A program made the position numbers and the translations under genes. Shown piece by piece: positions 1 to 11,500 of a stretch of 64,000 nucleotides of DNA. Source of the stretch: Dipetalonema caudispina (lineage: Eukaryota > Nematoda > Chromadorea > Rhabditida > Onchocercidae); the NCBI GenBank assembly GCA_013365325.1, contig JABVXV010000123.1, positions 62,001 through 126,000 of the forward strand, written 5' to 3'. Numbering within the stretch: the first letter of the stretch is position 1; each line of letters opens with the position of its first letter. The notes under the pieces are model-generated. The model was given only the letters and a program-made list of their open reading frames with translations. It had not been told where the DNA came from and did no database searches.

Positions 1-100
1 CAGATATCCTTTCTATCCGCCAGAATTGCGTAGTGCTTACTTATGTCGAAAAATTCAAGTGGTAGATTTTGATTTTAGTTCTATAGTGGACTATTTTTAA
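1..100 (+). CDS. 3' end of an unidentified protein-coding gene (partial)
   Basis: Frame 2 is open from the window edge and gives 32 residues (RYPFYPPELRSAYL...IVDYF) before TAA at 98-100. The composition is balanced, unlike the Lys/Asn/Phe/Ile-rich translation of the surrounding AT-rich DNA, so I read it as a terminal exon. The first bases are CAG, so a splice acceptor may sit exactly at the edge, with the exon starting at base 4. I do not recognise the family. No stop or rearrangement interrupts it; it is partial only because the window begins here. The next gene on the same strand starts 928 bp downstream. Confidence 0.5.
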   Translation, partial: RYPFYPPELRSAYLCRKIQVVDFDFSSIVDYF

Positions 101-1027
101 CCTCAAATCATAACATAATCAGTAAAATCAATACTTACTAGTAAAAAAAAAGCTACTATTCTTAATCAGTTTTCGATAAGATAGTGGCTGTCATAAACCC
201 ATAAGCCTTAAAAATATGTAAAATTTAGAGTTATTAGATTGTGTACTATGAAACGGTTAGTATAAATTAGCTTCAAACATGCAGCAGTTAGCCTAAATTA
301 GCCTCAAATATGGGACAGTTCAAAAGCATTACCTATTGTACAAAAGTTATTATTTATTGGAAGCAAGTAGTTCATTTATTGTCGAAAATTTCAATTAATC
401 ATTAAGCATTGACGCAAAATTTGATTTCAAAATGATTTCCAGACATATAGTCAATAATGACCTAACTTATTGTAAGTTAAATGTAGCTTTTAGTGATCAT
501 CCACTTCTAAAATCGAAAATTGTACATTATGCTAATTGAAAATCAGAGAATTCTAAACTGTTTATGATAATGTACACCATAATGAAGTAAGATATGAGAT
601 ATGGCATGATGCTGGAACTACAAGTCTAACCATAACCGACGACATCTCTTCAAATTCATTTTTTCCTAGTTGGACGTTGTTTACACAGGTTCCATCCCAT
701 TCATGGATGAATCAATTTGTAATGGAACATCCTCTCCTTTGTTATGTAATATCAAAAAATTAGCATACATCTAAATGGTATGTAAGCGAATTCGGTCCCA
801 TAACCTTAATAAACGGATACATTATTCTTCGAATCAGAAATCTTATCATCTTGAAGGCATTAGTGATTCAAAAAGGATAAGGGTGAAAGTCAATTCATTT
901 CCTTCGACAGTAAATGAGATAATTTTTTTTAAGAAGTCATTAGCTTTACATTTGGTACTTTTCAATTTCATTTCCTCTTAAATCGCATAAATGAAGTTCA
1001 TATTTTAAGCTTTGGCTTCTTGAACAG
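101..1027. other. intergenic region, no gene seen
   Basis: AT-rich sequence between the partial gene and the RING gene. A 68-codon open frame at 775-981 is low-complexity and not supported by splice signals. The last bases before the RING-gene ATG (about 1012-1027) form a splice-acceptor-like tract ending in CAG. Confidence 0.6.
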
Positions 1028-2198
1028 ATGAAAGAATTCGAATTAAAAAATATTGAAGAAGAGATACAATGCAATTTCTGTTCGAAGCGCCTTCATTTGA
1101 CCGATATTGCTGCATTACGCTGCGGTCATACATTTCACCCTTATTGTATTTCACGACAGGTTAAAGTGAGTCTCAAATAGTAATGTATTTGAACAGAAAA
1201 TCGAACCCACTAATCAAAAAAGCTGTGAATTGCTTCCAAATAGTATTGTGGGAAATTATAATAAATATGGTAGAACCATTGCAAATTTCTTCCTATATGC
1301 TTTCAAACTGATAAAGTAAGAACTTCAGATCTACTCGCACTAAAATTCCATTCTTATTATTTTTGTCACAGGACCACTCTTATTCTCTTGTCATGTCGGA
1401 TATTTTTGCTTCATTACTTAGTTGGCAAAAATGAACCTGTTAATTTAATTCAATCCCATTTTATATCCACGAATATTTGATCTATGATATCTTAAAAAAA
1501 AAAGTTAAGATGAGAGAACTAAATGCAGTTCAGAACTGAATTTTTTCATTAAGCTGCTTCTTTCCTATAATCATATATTCAATCTATATTATACGTAATA
1601 ACAAATAAGTTTCGTAATTAACTTTCTGGCAAATCTTCGTGAATTAATTAAGATGGTCGTCTCATAGTTTTGCTTCGAATTTGCAGATTGGTCATAAATG
1701 CCCGGTTTGTAAGGAAAAAGTTCAAGAAAATAGTATCATTCCGCGCCTGTTTTTTGAAATCCGCGAAAAGAACGACAACAGCTCTACCATCAAAGAAGCG
1801 GCAGTACTAGTAGATCAGGTTTTTAATGTCGTGAAATTCTGTAGCTTTTATAAAATATTCCAAAAAATTCCAAACTAATTGATACTTTGTGTCGCTGTAA
1901 AACCTCAAATCGCTCCGTAAATCCGATGTGATCCAAAATACAAATAATCTCATGGTAAAAACGGAGTTATAGATAATCAACATATCGCAAGGAATAGATA
2001 AAACAGTTTGGAGATCTTATTAAAATCTTGGATACAAAGTTAATTTTCATTATGAAATATTTTCAGATTACGGATATTCTAAGCAAACTGGAAACAGAAC
2101 TCGGAGTTCTTTATGTACAGATAGAGCATAATTCGGCATTACTGAAAATGTTGTCAAAAATGATAAATAACTGTATCAAAATTGTCGAAAGAACATGA
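1028..2198 (+). CDS. small RING-H2 finger protein, TRAIP-like (3 exons)
   Basis: Exons 1028-1165, 1687-1818 and 2067-2198 join in phase 0 at GT...AG borders and give 133 aa. The RING occupies residues 15-54: C15-x2-C18, C32-x-H34-x2-H37-x2-C40, then C51-P-V-C54. The stretch after the RING (SIIPRLFFEI) resembles the TIINKLFFDL segment that follows the RING in TRAIP, the replisome-unloading E3 ubiquitin ligase, so a TRAIP-type ligase is the best guess. The C-terminal 43 residues look helical and coiled-coil-like (heptad leucines, ILSKLETELGVLYVQIE). Vertebrate TRAIP is about 470 aa; this protein is far shorter and lacks the long coiled coil and PIP-box tail, so it is either a reduced ortholog or a paralog. 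The start follows a CAG directly, which suits spliced-leader addition. E3 activity is inferred from the zinc ligands only. Confidence 0.8.
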
Positions 2199-5100
2199 CT
2201 GTGATCAAACAACATTTAAGAGACTGGTAAATTAAACAGGCATGTAATTTACGGTTGCTTCTGGAAAAATTTATCATAACATTTTTCCGCTTGTCTCGTA
2301 TTCACAAAACAATCTGAATTTTGCTTTAAAATTCTGTTCATTGGCTATTGTCAGCTAATTTTACAGTACATTTTCTTTATTTACTGCTACCCAACTTTAT
2401 TTCCTCAATTTGGTTTATTTACTTGGTTAAAAAAATGTTCTTTCAATTAGAAAAAGTTTCCTTACAAATTTACTTGTATCAATTTTACTATCAATTAACA
2501 GCTGCTATTTGATTTTGTTGTCTTCAAATTGTTTCCAAAAGTAAATTTGCATACTTTACAATGGGCAAAGTATTCTTTTCAATTGCCTACTTCTAGAAAT
2601 TTTTAAAATAATAAATTCTTGTGTCAAGCTTATAATTTTTGCTCTCCTTGGAATTTCCTATGAAATGTTACTTCGATTTAGTCCAATTTCAAGGAAAAGA
2701 AATGCTAGGAGAAGCAAATTCAATAAATAATTTGCAAATTCAGCTAAAAATACGAGTAATATAAAACAGGAAGTATAGTAAGGAATATAATGAAATGTAG
2801 AAATTAGTTAGAAATAAAGGAATGCCGAATGTGGAAGTTGAAGAAGATATTGATTAGTTAGAAAATTAGGATTTGCATGGATCTAATGTATAAATTTTCT
2901 TTAAATTTTAATTTCAGTGAAGTGAAGGGTAATTTGGATATCCGCTTTAATTTTATATTGAAATTAGCTTGATTTTCATTAAATTTCATCATTTTAATGA
3001 CCGGTGAAACTAAAGGTCACAAAAAAATGAATCTTATTACTTCCGATTGCAACCAACTTCTGAATCTTCTTTCAAGTTGATAATAAAAAAAAAGTTTTCC
3101 AGCGAGAATTAATTTCAACAAATTTGCAATAAAATTTACAATCGAATTCCTTTGCAAATCCTCCACTCATTTCTTCAGGATAAATGAACATTTTAATTGA
3201 ATTTAATCTATTTCGTTTAAGTTTCGTATAATTAGTTCTTGTTTAATTGATAACATACCAATTGACGCACTATGATCAGTTTTTTTTGTTGCATAAATTC
3301 TATGAATGAGACTTATCCAGCCGCTAACAATTTCTGATTTCAAATATGAGGTAAAGACGTATCAATCATTCTACTGTTGTTTGCTTCGGTATTTTGATAT
3401 TATTCTGTTTCAATTTTAAGATTTCAAATTAACATTTCTGATTGGTAATTTTTCTGTCATCTTTTGCAAATTTTTGATAAGAATTAGTTGTCGTAGTATT
3501 CATTTGTCGAAATGATACAAATAAAAATCCACAAGAACACTTTTCAGCTTCACAGATTGTCGTGATATCTCATCTATCAACCAAATCATTGCAGTTTAAA
3601 ACTAATTGTTAATGAAAAATTTACTCGAATTATGATAGAAGATAACTTATTAACCGGATCTGGATTATACTCATTACCTGAATAACAAATATCCCACCAA
3701 CATATAGCGTATCATCAAACGTAACTCACATGCGTGCATAATTCATGATCAGATGTGATGTTGATGCACAAGAATCGAATTGATTGTAAAGTAATCTCAT
3801 TCATTAAATCCAATTTACTTTATATCTTCACGTGTAAAGTACGTGACCATCACGTTTAGCTTTACCAAATTTGTTCTACTGTATTTCTTTCTGTAGCATA
3901 AATTTCTTTTTTTTTTTTAAGCAATCATATACTTCTGCTGTTTTTTCCTGTTTTGTCAGAGTAAAATTCATTTTTATTATGTAATTATTGAAATCAAGAA
4001 AAAAATTTTGAAAATTCTAAACAAAATAGAAAACGGACAACTTTAGCTAACTGAACCGATCGGTTTGAACCGATGAGAATTCTTCCTGCTCTTTCCACAA
4101 CAGCTTTTCACAACTAAATTGATAATCAGAAATCCTCTGGAAATTACGAAATAGAATCAGACGGATAACAAAGATATCTTCAACTGTTACATACCAATTC
4201 TTAATGAAGAAATAACTCCAGACGGATGGATATATTTGAAAGTTGAATGATACTATCCAGAAAATATGCTATGAAATAGATCAATGGAATAACAATAACA
4301 AATATCATAAATCTAAATTCTTCGAGAAAAGAAAAAAAAGTGAAGTTATTTAAAATTCAAATAAGAATTTATAAGAAGTCTTTTACAAACTAAAAATGTA
4401 TTTTAAAGAATTGCATAAAGTGCAATAAAAAATGATCAGAAATTTCGAGTAATTATATTGTTACTATATAATTAGAAAATTCAACTTATTCTAGCGTTCA
4501 AAAGTACATACTTTTTCACAAATTTCAAGTTTCAATTCCATTTCAACATGTATAGTTGTTATTCTCAAAAATTACGGATACGTAAATAATGAAATTAAAG
4601 AACTTTTGGGATGTTACTTAATTTTTTTGCTTTTCTTCTTTTCCATTTTTCTTATTTTTCTTTTTTAATCTTACACTTTTCTTTTCGTTTTTTCATTTTT
4701 TCATTCTTCCTATTTTTGTATTTTCTCAATTCCATTTTCTTCCTGATATTTTCAATTTTTTTTTCATTTATTTTAACGAATAAGTGCAATAATCAAATGC
4801 ATAACTAACAAATGAAAAAAAAAAAATGAATTCAGACCTTCCTTTTTATAATTTCAAGTTCTTTTATGTCTTTCCATCTAAATTAATTCACTGCTAATTA
4901 GCTATTAACTCATTAGATGAAGATAATTGATAGTTGAAAATATAATCTAATTTTTTAAAAATTTGCATACGTTTTACAAAAAGACTCATTACTACATTTG
5001 ATTTTTTTTCCACCGTCGAATTCAGTTTCTTGAAGCTAAAAAATTAATGCGTCGAATGTTTTCCGAATGGAATCGATTTCGAATATTGAAACAAAATTTT

Positions 5101-7192
5101 TCTACCGTCTTTTTCACGTTAGAATCAAATCCCATTCCTTTTTTCCTAATTATTATCAAAATTAATTCTTTCAAAAAAGTTTATTTTGATTAGAAGCGCA
5201 AAATTTCATCCTTGATATCTTAGTCTTTCTTCTCTTCGATCCCCAACTCCTGCGCTATACGACTAAACCAACTAAAGCGTTAATAATCAAAATTCTGAAA
5301 ATTAACATTTCATTTACAATTAATTTTAAAAGCTTTTTTTCCTTCCCTTCACTGTTGTATTACAAATAGAAAAACTTAAGTATATCTTTCTCAATAAATT
5401 AACAAAAAAAAAAAAAAAAAAAAGAAAAATAATTTCTATTTTGTCATTATATCCAGGAAATCAGCAACCTGAAAATTATAAACTATTTAATATTGAAAAT
5501 TTGCATACAGTGTTTTAACGCAAATTTCTCTTGCCCATTAATCGTTTATTAAAATTACTAACACATGTGTCAATTAAGATGAATAATAATGGTCAATTAT
5601 GCTCAAAAAAAAAGAAAAAAAAAAGATCTTTTAAAATAACTTGATGATTTGAACTTAATCGACTTCAATTAATTTATTATCAGTCCATCAAATCCATTCG
5701 GAAATAACTTAAAAAATCTTGCATATAGAGGAAGAGAAAAGTTTCCGGGCCATTTATCAATTGGTGAAGCGGTAAAGATTTAATAAATGGAGCAACACAA
5801 ATGAAAGTTTAAAATAAACTTATAAAAGGATAAAACTGATAGAAAAACTTGCAATTATAACATTGAAATTTAAATCAATTAAAGTGATTTAGTTCTTTTT
5901 CGAATTGCTAAATTGGAGAGTTTCACCCTAATTGCAGGGTGCTTTTCCTTGTAAAACAATTAAATTACCCATTGATACATTTCATTTGTTTAATTTATAA
6001 AGTCTTCCTGTTATTTAGTAGAATGTTTTGAGGGGTTCAACAAATTCCTATAACATTTGACCTCATCAAATGTCACAAAAAAGCTTTCAATTTCGCTAAT
6101 AAATTCTAGCGCTCCATTTCCTACAAAAAATATGTAACAATCAATCAGATAATTGAAATAAAAACATTTATTAGATAACTGACAGCTAATATTATTATCC
6201 TCATCTAGAAATTTGCCATTTACTATCTCACTGAAGAAATAGAAAATTGTTTCGAAATGTTCCTTCTTCACCATCTACTGAGATGATAACTTAAAATTGC
6301 TTTATCGAATAAATTACTGATAATAGGCATATATTTCAATAAAATATCGGTCCATTGCATTACAAAATCATTGTTGTTAATAATGTTCATCAAAGATAAA
6401 TATTGTTGCAGATATTTATTACTACATTGCTATTTGCAGGAAAGATTACGATGGACGTGTTAATTCCTCAATTTCGAAATTCAGCTAACAATGAGATTAG
6501 ATATCACATTTTTAACTTCGACATTTATATCGATAATATTCAAAAATTTTTTTAATTCTTTAATGCTATATGCATTTCATTGCAATGTATAGCGATAAGT
6601 TTATTTAAAGTAACTAATTTGATAAAAGTGGAAAGTATTGACTGCTAACAAATGATAAAAAATTGTCAAATATTTGAAATTATAGATTTTTATCAAAAAA
6701 AAAACTAAATACATAATATAGAAATGCATTTTTCCCTTATTCTATTAATAACGAAAGGTAAGAGACAAAAACGGAATACTTTGTCGTTAATTGAATTTCA
6801 AAAAATAATGTATGGATTAAAACTTAGAAAAATCAGAGACCAATAATAGTGATAGTATCGCGATAACAGATCCCAAAACCATAGCATAATATTATAACTT
6901 TCGATGATACCATCATCTATGAGTGTTTATCTTATATTACCAAATATCAACTCTTATCACTGTCATGTATAATGAATACTACTATGGAAGGAAGTCTTTT
7001 GCTTTTACTTCTTACATATCGTTCGTTCTTTGCATCATATCAATGATAAGTTAATTATCAAATAGTTTAGTATATTTTAACAAATTTAGTGAATTTCAAA
7101 GAAAAGCTTGCTCAATCGTGTTTGCAACACTTTTCAGACATCTTTATCTGATAGTCATAATTCTGCATTTTTATCAGTGTTTTAAAACCTTG
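2199..7192. other. intergenic AT-rich region with only weak gene hints
   Basis: About 5 kb of AT-rich DNA with A/T homopolymers (for example about 5403-5423). No spliced gene could be assembled. Two weak minus-strand signals are reported separately: a 30-codon candidate terminal exon at 4047-4136 and an 87-codon ORF at 6011-6274. A short + strand ORF after a CAG near 6440 (MDVLIPQFRNS...) has no partner exon. Pyrimidine-rich stretches at about 4610-4760 are low-complexity. Confidence 0.55.
6011..6274 (-). CDS. possible small hypothetical ORF, 87 codons
   Basis: An uninterrupted ATG-to-TAA frame on the minus strand. Its product starts MVKKEHFETIFYFFSEIVNG and ends with an acidic, mixed-composition segment (FISEIESFFVTFDEVKCYRN). 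The ATG is preceded by CAGTAG, which could be a splice acceptor. The composition is more protein-like than the other short frames nearby, but no family is recognised and no partner exon was found. A frame of this length can arise by chance in this much AT-rich DNA. An internal TTTTTTGTAG before GAAATGG could be an acceptor, so only the distal half might be exonic. Confidence 0.22.
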   Translation of the reverse strand: MVKKEHFETIFYFFSEIVNGKFLDEDNNISCQLSNKCFYFNYLIDCYIFFVGNGALEFISEIESFFVTFDEVKCYRNLLNPSKHSTK

Positions 7193-8586
7193 TTAATATC
7201 CAGGGGCTGTTCGTGGTTGTGGACAGTGATCGCAACTTCCCGTTACGCCATTCACACCAGTTGGACCGGGAGTACCAGGTACACCACGCCTACCGGGTAT
7301 ACCAGTTTTACCAGCATTTCCTGGTTGTCCCGGTGGACCAACCGCTCCTGGTGTACCTGGAAAACCTCGAGTACCTGGTCTACCGGGCAATCCAGGTGGA
7401 CCTCTCGGCCCTGGTAGCCCTCTTGGTTGTTCCCTCGTGATTACTCGACCTGGTCGTCCCGATAATCCTTTGAGTCCTTAAACGAAATTCTTGAAATATC
7501 AAAAAATTGAAGTAATAGAATTTTTTTCCTGCATAATTATCACTGTTGCAACATGTACTTACCAGGCGGTCCAGGTGTCCCAGGAGGCCCAATTTGACCC
7601 CGTGGTCCTGTTGGACCTCGCAACCCTCCTTCAGCTGCAAATCCAACCGGTCCTGGTCTTCCCGGTGGACCTTTGGGTCCAGGTCTGCCAGATGGACCGG
7701 GTGGACCATCTTCACAATCAAAACACCACTCCTAAAATTAAACATCATATTAGGTGCCTTCTCCGAGAAGGATTGGATTCAAATCTCCAAAAACAATTGG
7801 AGAAATCTCAATTTTACTTGTGGTATGATAGGAGGATGAATGTCAACAATATCTGGTCCACTTCTTCCTGGACTTCCTGGCTTACCATCTGCACCATCTT
7901 TACCGTCTAATCCTGGAGGCCCAGGTGCTCCAGGTGGTGAAATTCCACATCCGCAGCATAACAGAATTTGTCGCCTACCATTCTTATAAAATGCGTTACC
8001 CACGTCAAAGTTTGCTATGCCTGATCGTTTCGTTCGTAATATTCCAGTTGATTTTACAAGATACTAAATTAATAAGAATTAAAAAATTTTTTCTTGTACA
8101 ATGAAGGAATGTAAAATCCTTTTGAGTAGTAATTAATCCTAAATTTTCGTGAACATATTTTTAAAAAATATTTGCATTTTCATCAAGGAAAGACTTGCGG
8201 GAATGATAAAACTATGATAATATTCAACGGTTTGAACTTTCAAAATTATTATACGAATCAAAATTGAATATGCTATATAAGTTATGATAATATTAACTTA
8301 ATTACAACATATACTTCATAATTTCTACAAAATATCAACGATAGAAAAATACCTGTGTATGAGTAATTTCACGCCAAATATTAGCAGATCGTGTTCGACA
8401 AAATTCTATTTCATTTTCCATCATTGATTGCACATGTTGTAAATAATTGTATAACATTGGCACTGATATGACACATAACAAAGTTGCTACGGTTGACATT
8501 GTTACACCACAAAATGCTATCCATCGTAATTGTTTTACTTCACGTTGTAATTTATTATCATTAATTAATCGTTCCTTATCTGCCAT
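7193..8586 (-). CDS. nematode cuticle collagen (4 exons, 310 aa)
   Basis: Exons, in transcription order, are 8353-8586, 8063-7818, 7731-7563 and 7476-7193. Intron phases (0, 0, 1) agree. Residues about 20-72 are the cuticle-collagen N-terminal domain: a membrane/signal-anchor helix ([20 protein letters not shown]) followed by [21 protein letters not shown] furin-type site RTKR (88-91) should release the N-propeptide. Gly-X-Y blocks follow, interrupted by cysteine knots (LCCGCG, WCFDC and a C-terminal CDHC) that cross-link chains by disulfides. The tail ends in RTAPGY; a C-terminal Tyr is typical for tyrosine cross-linking. Total length is normal for the family. The protein is secreted by hypodermis into the cuticle as a trimer. 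The ATG lies 13 bases after an acceptor-like AG, fitting SL trans-splicing. Which collagen group it belongs to I cannot settle by eye. Confidence 0.97.
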
Positions 8587-11500
8587 ATTCTTGTTTTGCC
8601 TGAATTTTTCTTTTCTTTTTTTTTTGTAAAAAAAGTAGTTAAAATTTTACGAGTATTTATAATTATAAATTTTTAACTAAATAAATTTAATTAGCAATAA
8701 TCATTGAAAAAATATAATAATTAAATGCTAGAATTAAAATTTTTACAAATCATTATTTTAAGGAAAAATTATCTAAAATAAATTCATAAGCTAGACTTTA
8801 AGTATTTGTATATAACATAAAATATCTTTGATTTGTTATTCATTTCAAGTTATCCTTTTCTGCTACATGCAACATTTCTACGATGGAAATTGCTATTTTA
8901 AATTCAACAAAAGAATGGAGAATTAATAAATATAGCTTATCTAACGTTGGTTTTTATCGTGATATATGTATATATCAGTTATGTTACAATGATATTAAAT
9001 ACATAAGAAATTTTATTCACTTATATTTTAGCTAAATGGCTAAAATCATAGGCTTCTTATCTTATGGATAGCCAATCTTCAGGCTATATCTAATATATCA
9101 TTACAGACCGTCAATATTTACAAACACATAGTATAAACCATTTAATGGGAAATAAAAGTAAAAAAAATACATATCGTACATTGAATTCTATTAAAATTAA
9201 AAGAGAAATTTTAATGTAGCGGAAAAATCAAAAAAATCAACAAGGATAACAAAAATAACAATAAATTCAATGATTTATGTGAGAAAAACAGGAAAAATTA
9301 TGTTTTATGCAAATTGTCCTCGCAGAATGGAAATTAAAAATAGAAATAATCGTACAAATAAAACTTATATAATTTTAAAATGCAACTTTTTTTTTTCCGA
9401 AATAAATGAATTAAAATTAGCAGCAAGAAAAGAGAAAAACAGAAAAGATGGTAGAATCAACAAAAAAAAAAAAAAAAAAAACCAATGACAATGTCAATAA
9501 AATAAATAATAAAGAACAAACAAATTTCATATTGCTTTTTATTTTTTGAATAAATCAAATTATGGCAGTATAATTGATATTTATCAATAATAAATTATGA
9601 GAATTTTTTCACTGACTTCACGAAATAAAAATTAACATTTTGATTAATGAATATTAAAAAGAGAATGGTTATAATTGTTTAAAAGATCAAATGAAAACAT
9701 TTAATTAATTTTAGAGAATAAGCAAGAAGGCGGGAAAGAATGGGAAATGATTTCTTTTCTTAACGAAAAAAGTGACAATTGTTAGTTTTAATAAAAAAAA
9801 AAAAAAAAAAAAAAGAAGAAAGAAACAAAAAATGTGAAATTGGCATTTTGAATTCATTCAATGATAAATAAAAATTACGGATTTACCGGAATGATTGATA
9901 AATGAACTTTGTAGGTTTACCTAAATAATCAGTGATCAATTCACCAATTAATGTGATATGTTTTTGATTCTACTAATAAAAAGTAAATTAAATTAAATTA
10001 AAATGAATTGAATTAAAAAAAAACAGAAAGATCTTAAGATTTAGAAAATCTAGTTCTGTCATTTTTAATTGAATATACAACAAAATCATGGTAATGAGTG
10101 GGTCAGATCCGTAATATTCAATAATTAATATTTCTTTTTCATCTCAATTAAAATTAATAATAAATTTAGAATATCAACAATTTGTAAAAAGCTTTCCATT
10201 CCTAACAGAATTTCTGTACAAGAATTAGAAATTTTGCTGAAATTGAAGAACTTAATGGCATTTATTTTAAAAAAAAATTCAAAAATGCTTATTTTTTGCT
10301 GTAATTTTCAAGAAGTACATGAAAAAATCAAAGATTAAAGATTAAAAATGTGTGAAAAGTAAACAAATAATAAATATCATATTTTTGAAGGAAAGAAAAA
10401 AGTCAAATTTATTCCATGAAGGAACAGATAAATTTTAAAATTTTAATAGTACTTACTTTGGTATTTTAGAACTTTCAAAAATATTTTGGAATTCATAAAC
10501 AAATTTTTATGAACTAAATTCAGATTATCTAAGTTTTACTTCCTTAGTTGCAATGTACTAACAAGTGATATTACTAAAATATGGTTTTTGCTGATTTAAA
10601 AAAAATTTCAGAAAATTAACAAATAAAAAGAGGGAGAGAAGAAGCAGAAATAAAAATTAAATTCTGTTTTAAAAAAATAATTTCTTCAGAGTCCTTTGAA
10701 ATTATTTAATAATGCTAAATATTTTGCCATTTATTTTACTGTAAACCTGTTTAATTTTAGTAAATTAATTATCATTTCAATGTGTAGTTTGTAAAATAAA
10801 AGCAAAAGTAATTAACTTACTATTTCTAATCAATACTAGTTATGTAGGAAAAAATAATTAAAAAATTTACTGACAATTTTGTTTATTGTATTATTTAAAT
10901 GTAATTTATCGAACAAATAATCTGCAATTGAGACGATTATCTATGAATTATATTGCAATATTAAATTAATTTATTTAATATTATTAGCAAAATTGATACC
11001 GTAACAACAACAGAACGAAAAATGAATAAATATTGAAAATGGAATAAATATTGGTTAGTTAGTATGAAAAAACGAATATTCATTTATGATGCCATTTTCT
11101 TTTCCCTTTTTCCTCGTTCTTTTTTTTCTTTCTTTTTTCTCATTTCAACATTTTCGAAATGTCGAAAGTAAATAACCCGAAATTTGTTAACAGCCCCAAT
11201 TATCGACGTGTACTCAACGAAGCATAATACACTCACTTTTTTATTACACTTTTTTTTTTTTTCATTTTCAATTTTCCTTTTTGTGTAGCATTTAATTGAA
11301 TTAGATCGTAACTTCAAATAAGGAGAAACTAAATGACAGGTAGATTAAACTTTTCTTTCTAATTTTTTTATATGATCCATCCATGATAATAGGTATGCCA
11401 TGCAGAAATATAATTAATGGATATCAGGAAAAGTTTGAAAAATGCAAGAATAATAAGTTCAAATAAAATTAAGTACTTTAAATTCCTGAATGTTCTTAAT

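Noticed and set aside
7118..7910. Several + strand open frames over the collagen gene (Trp/Thr/Ser-rich)
   Set aside because: Antisense shadows of Gly-X-Y codons on the minus strand; the spliced collagen explains all of them.
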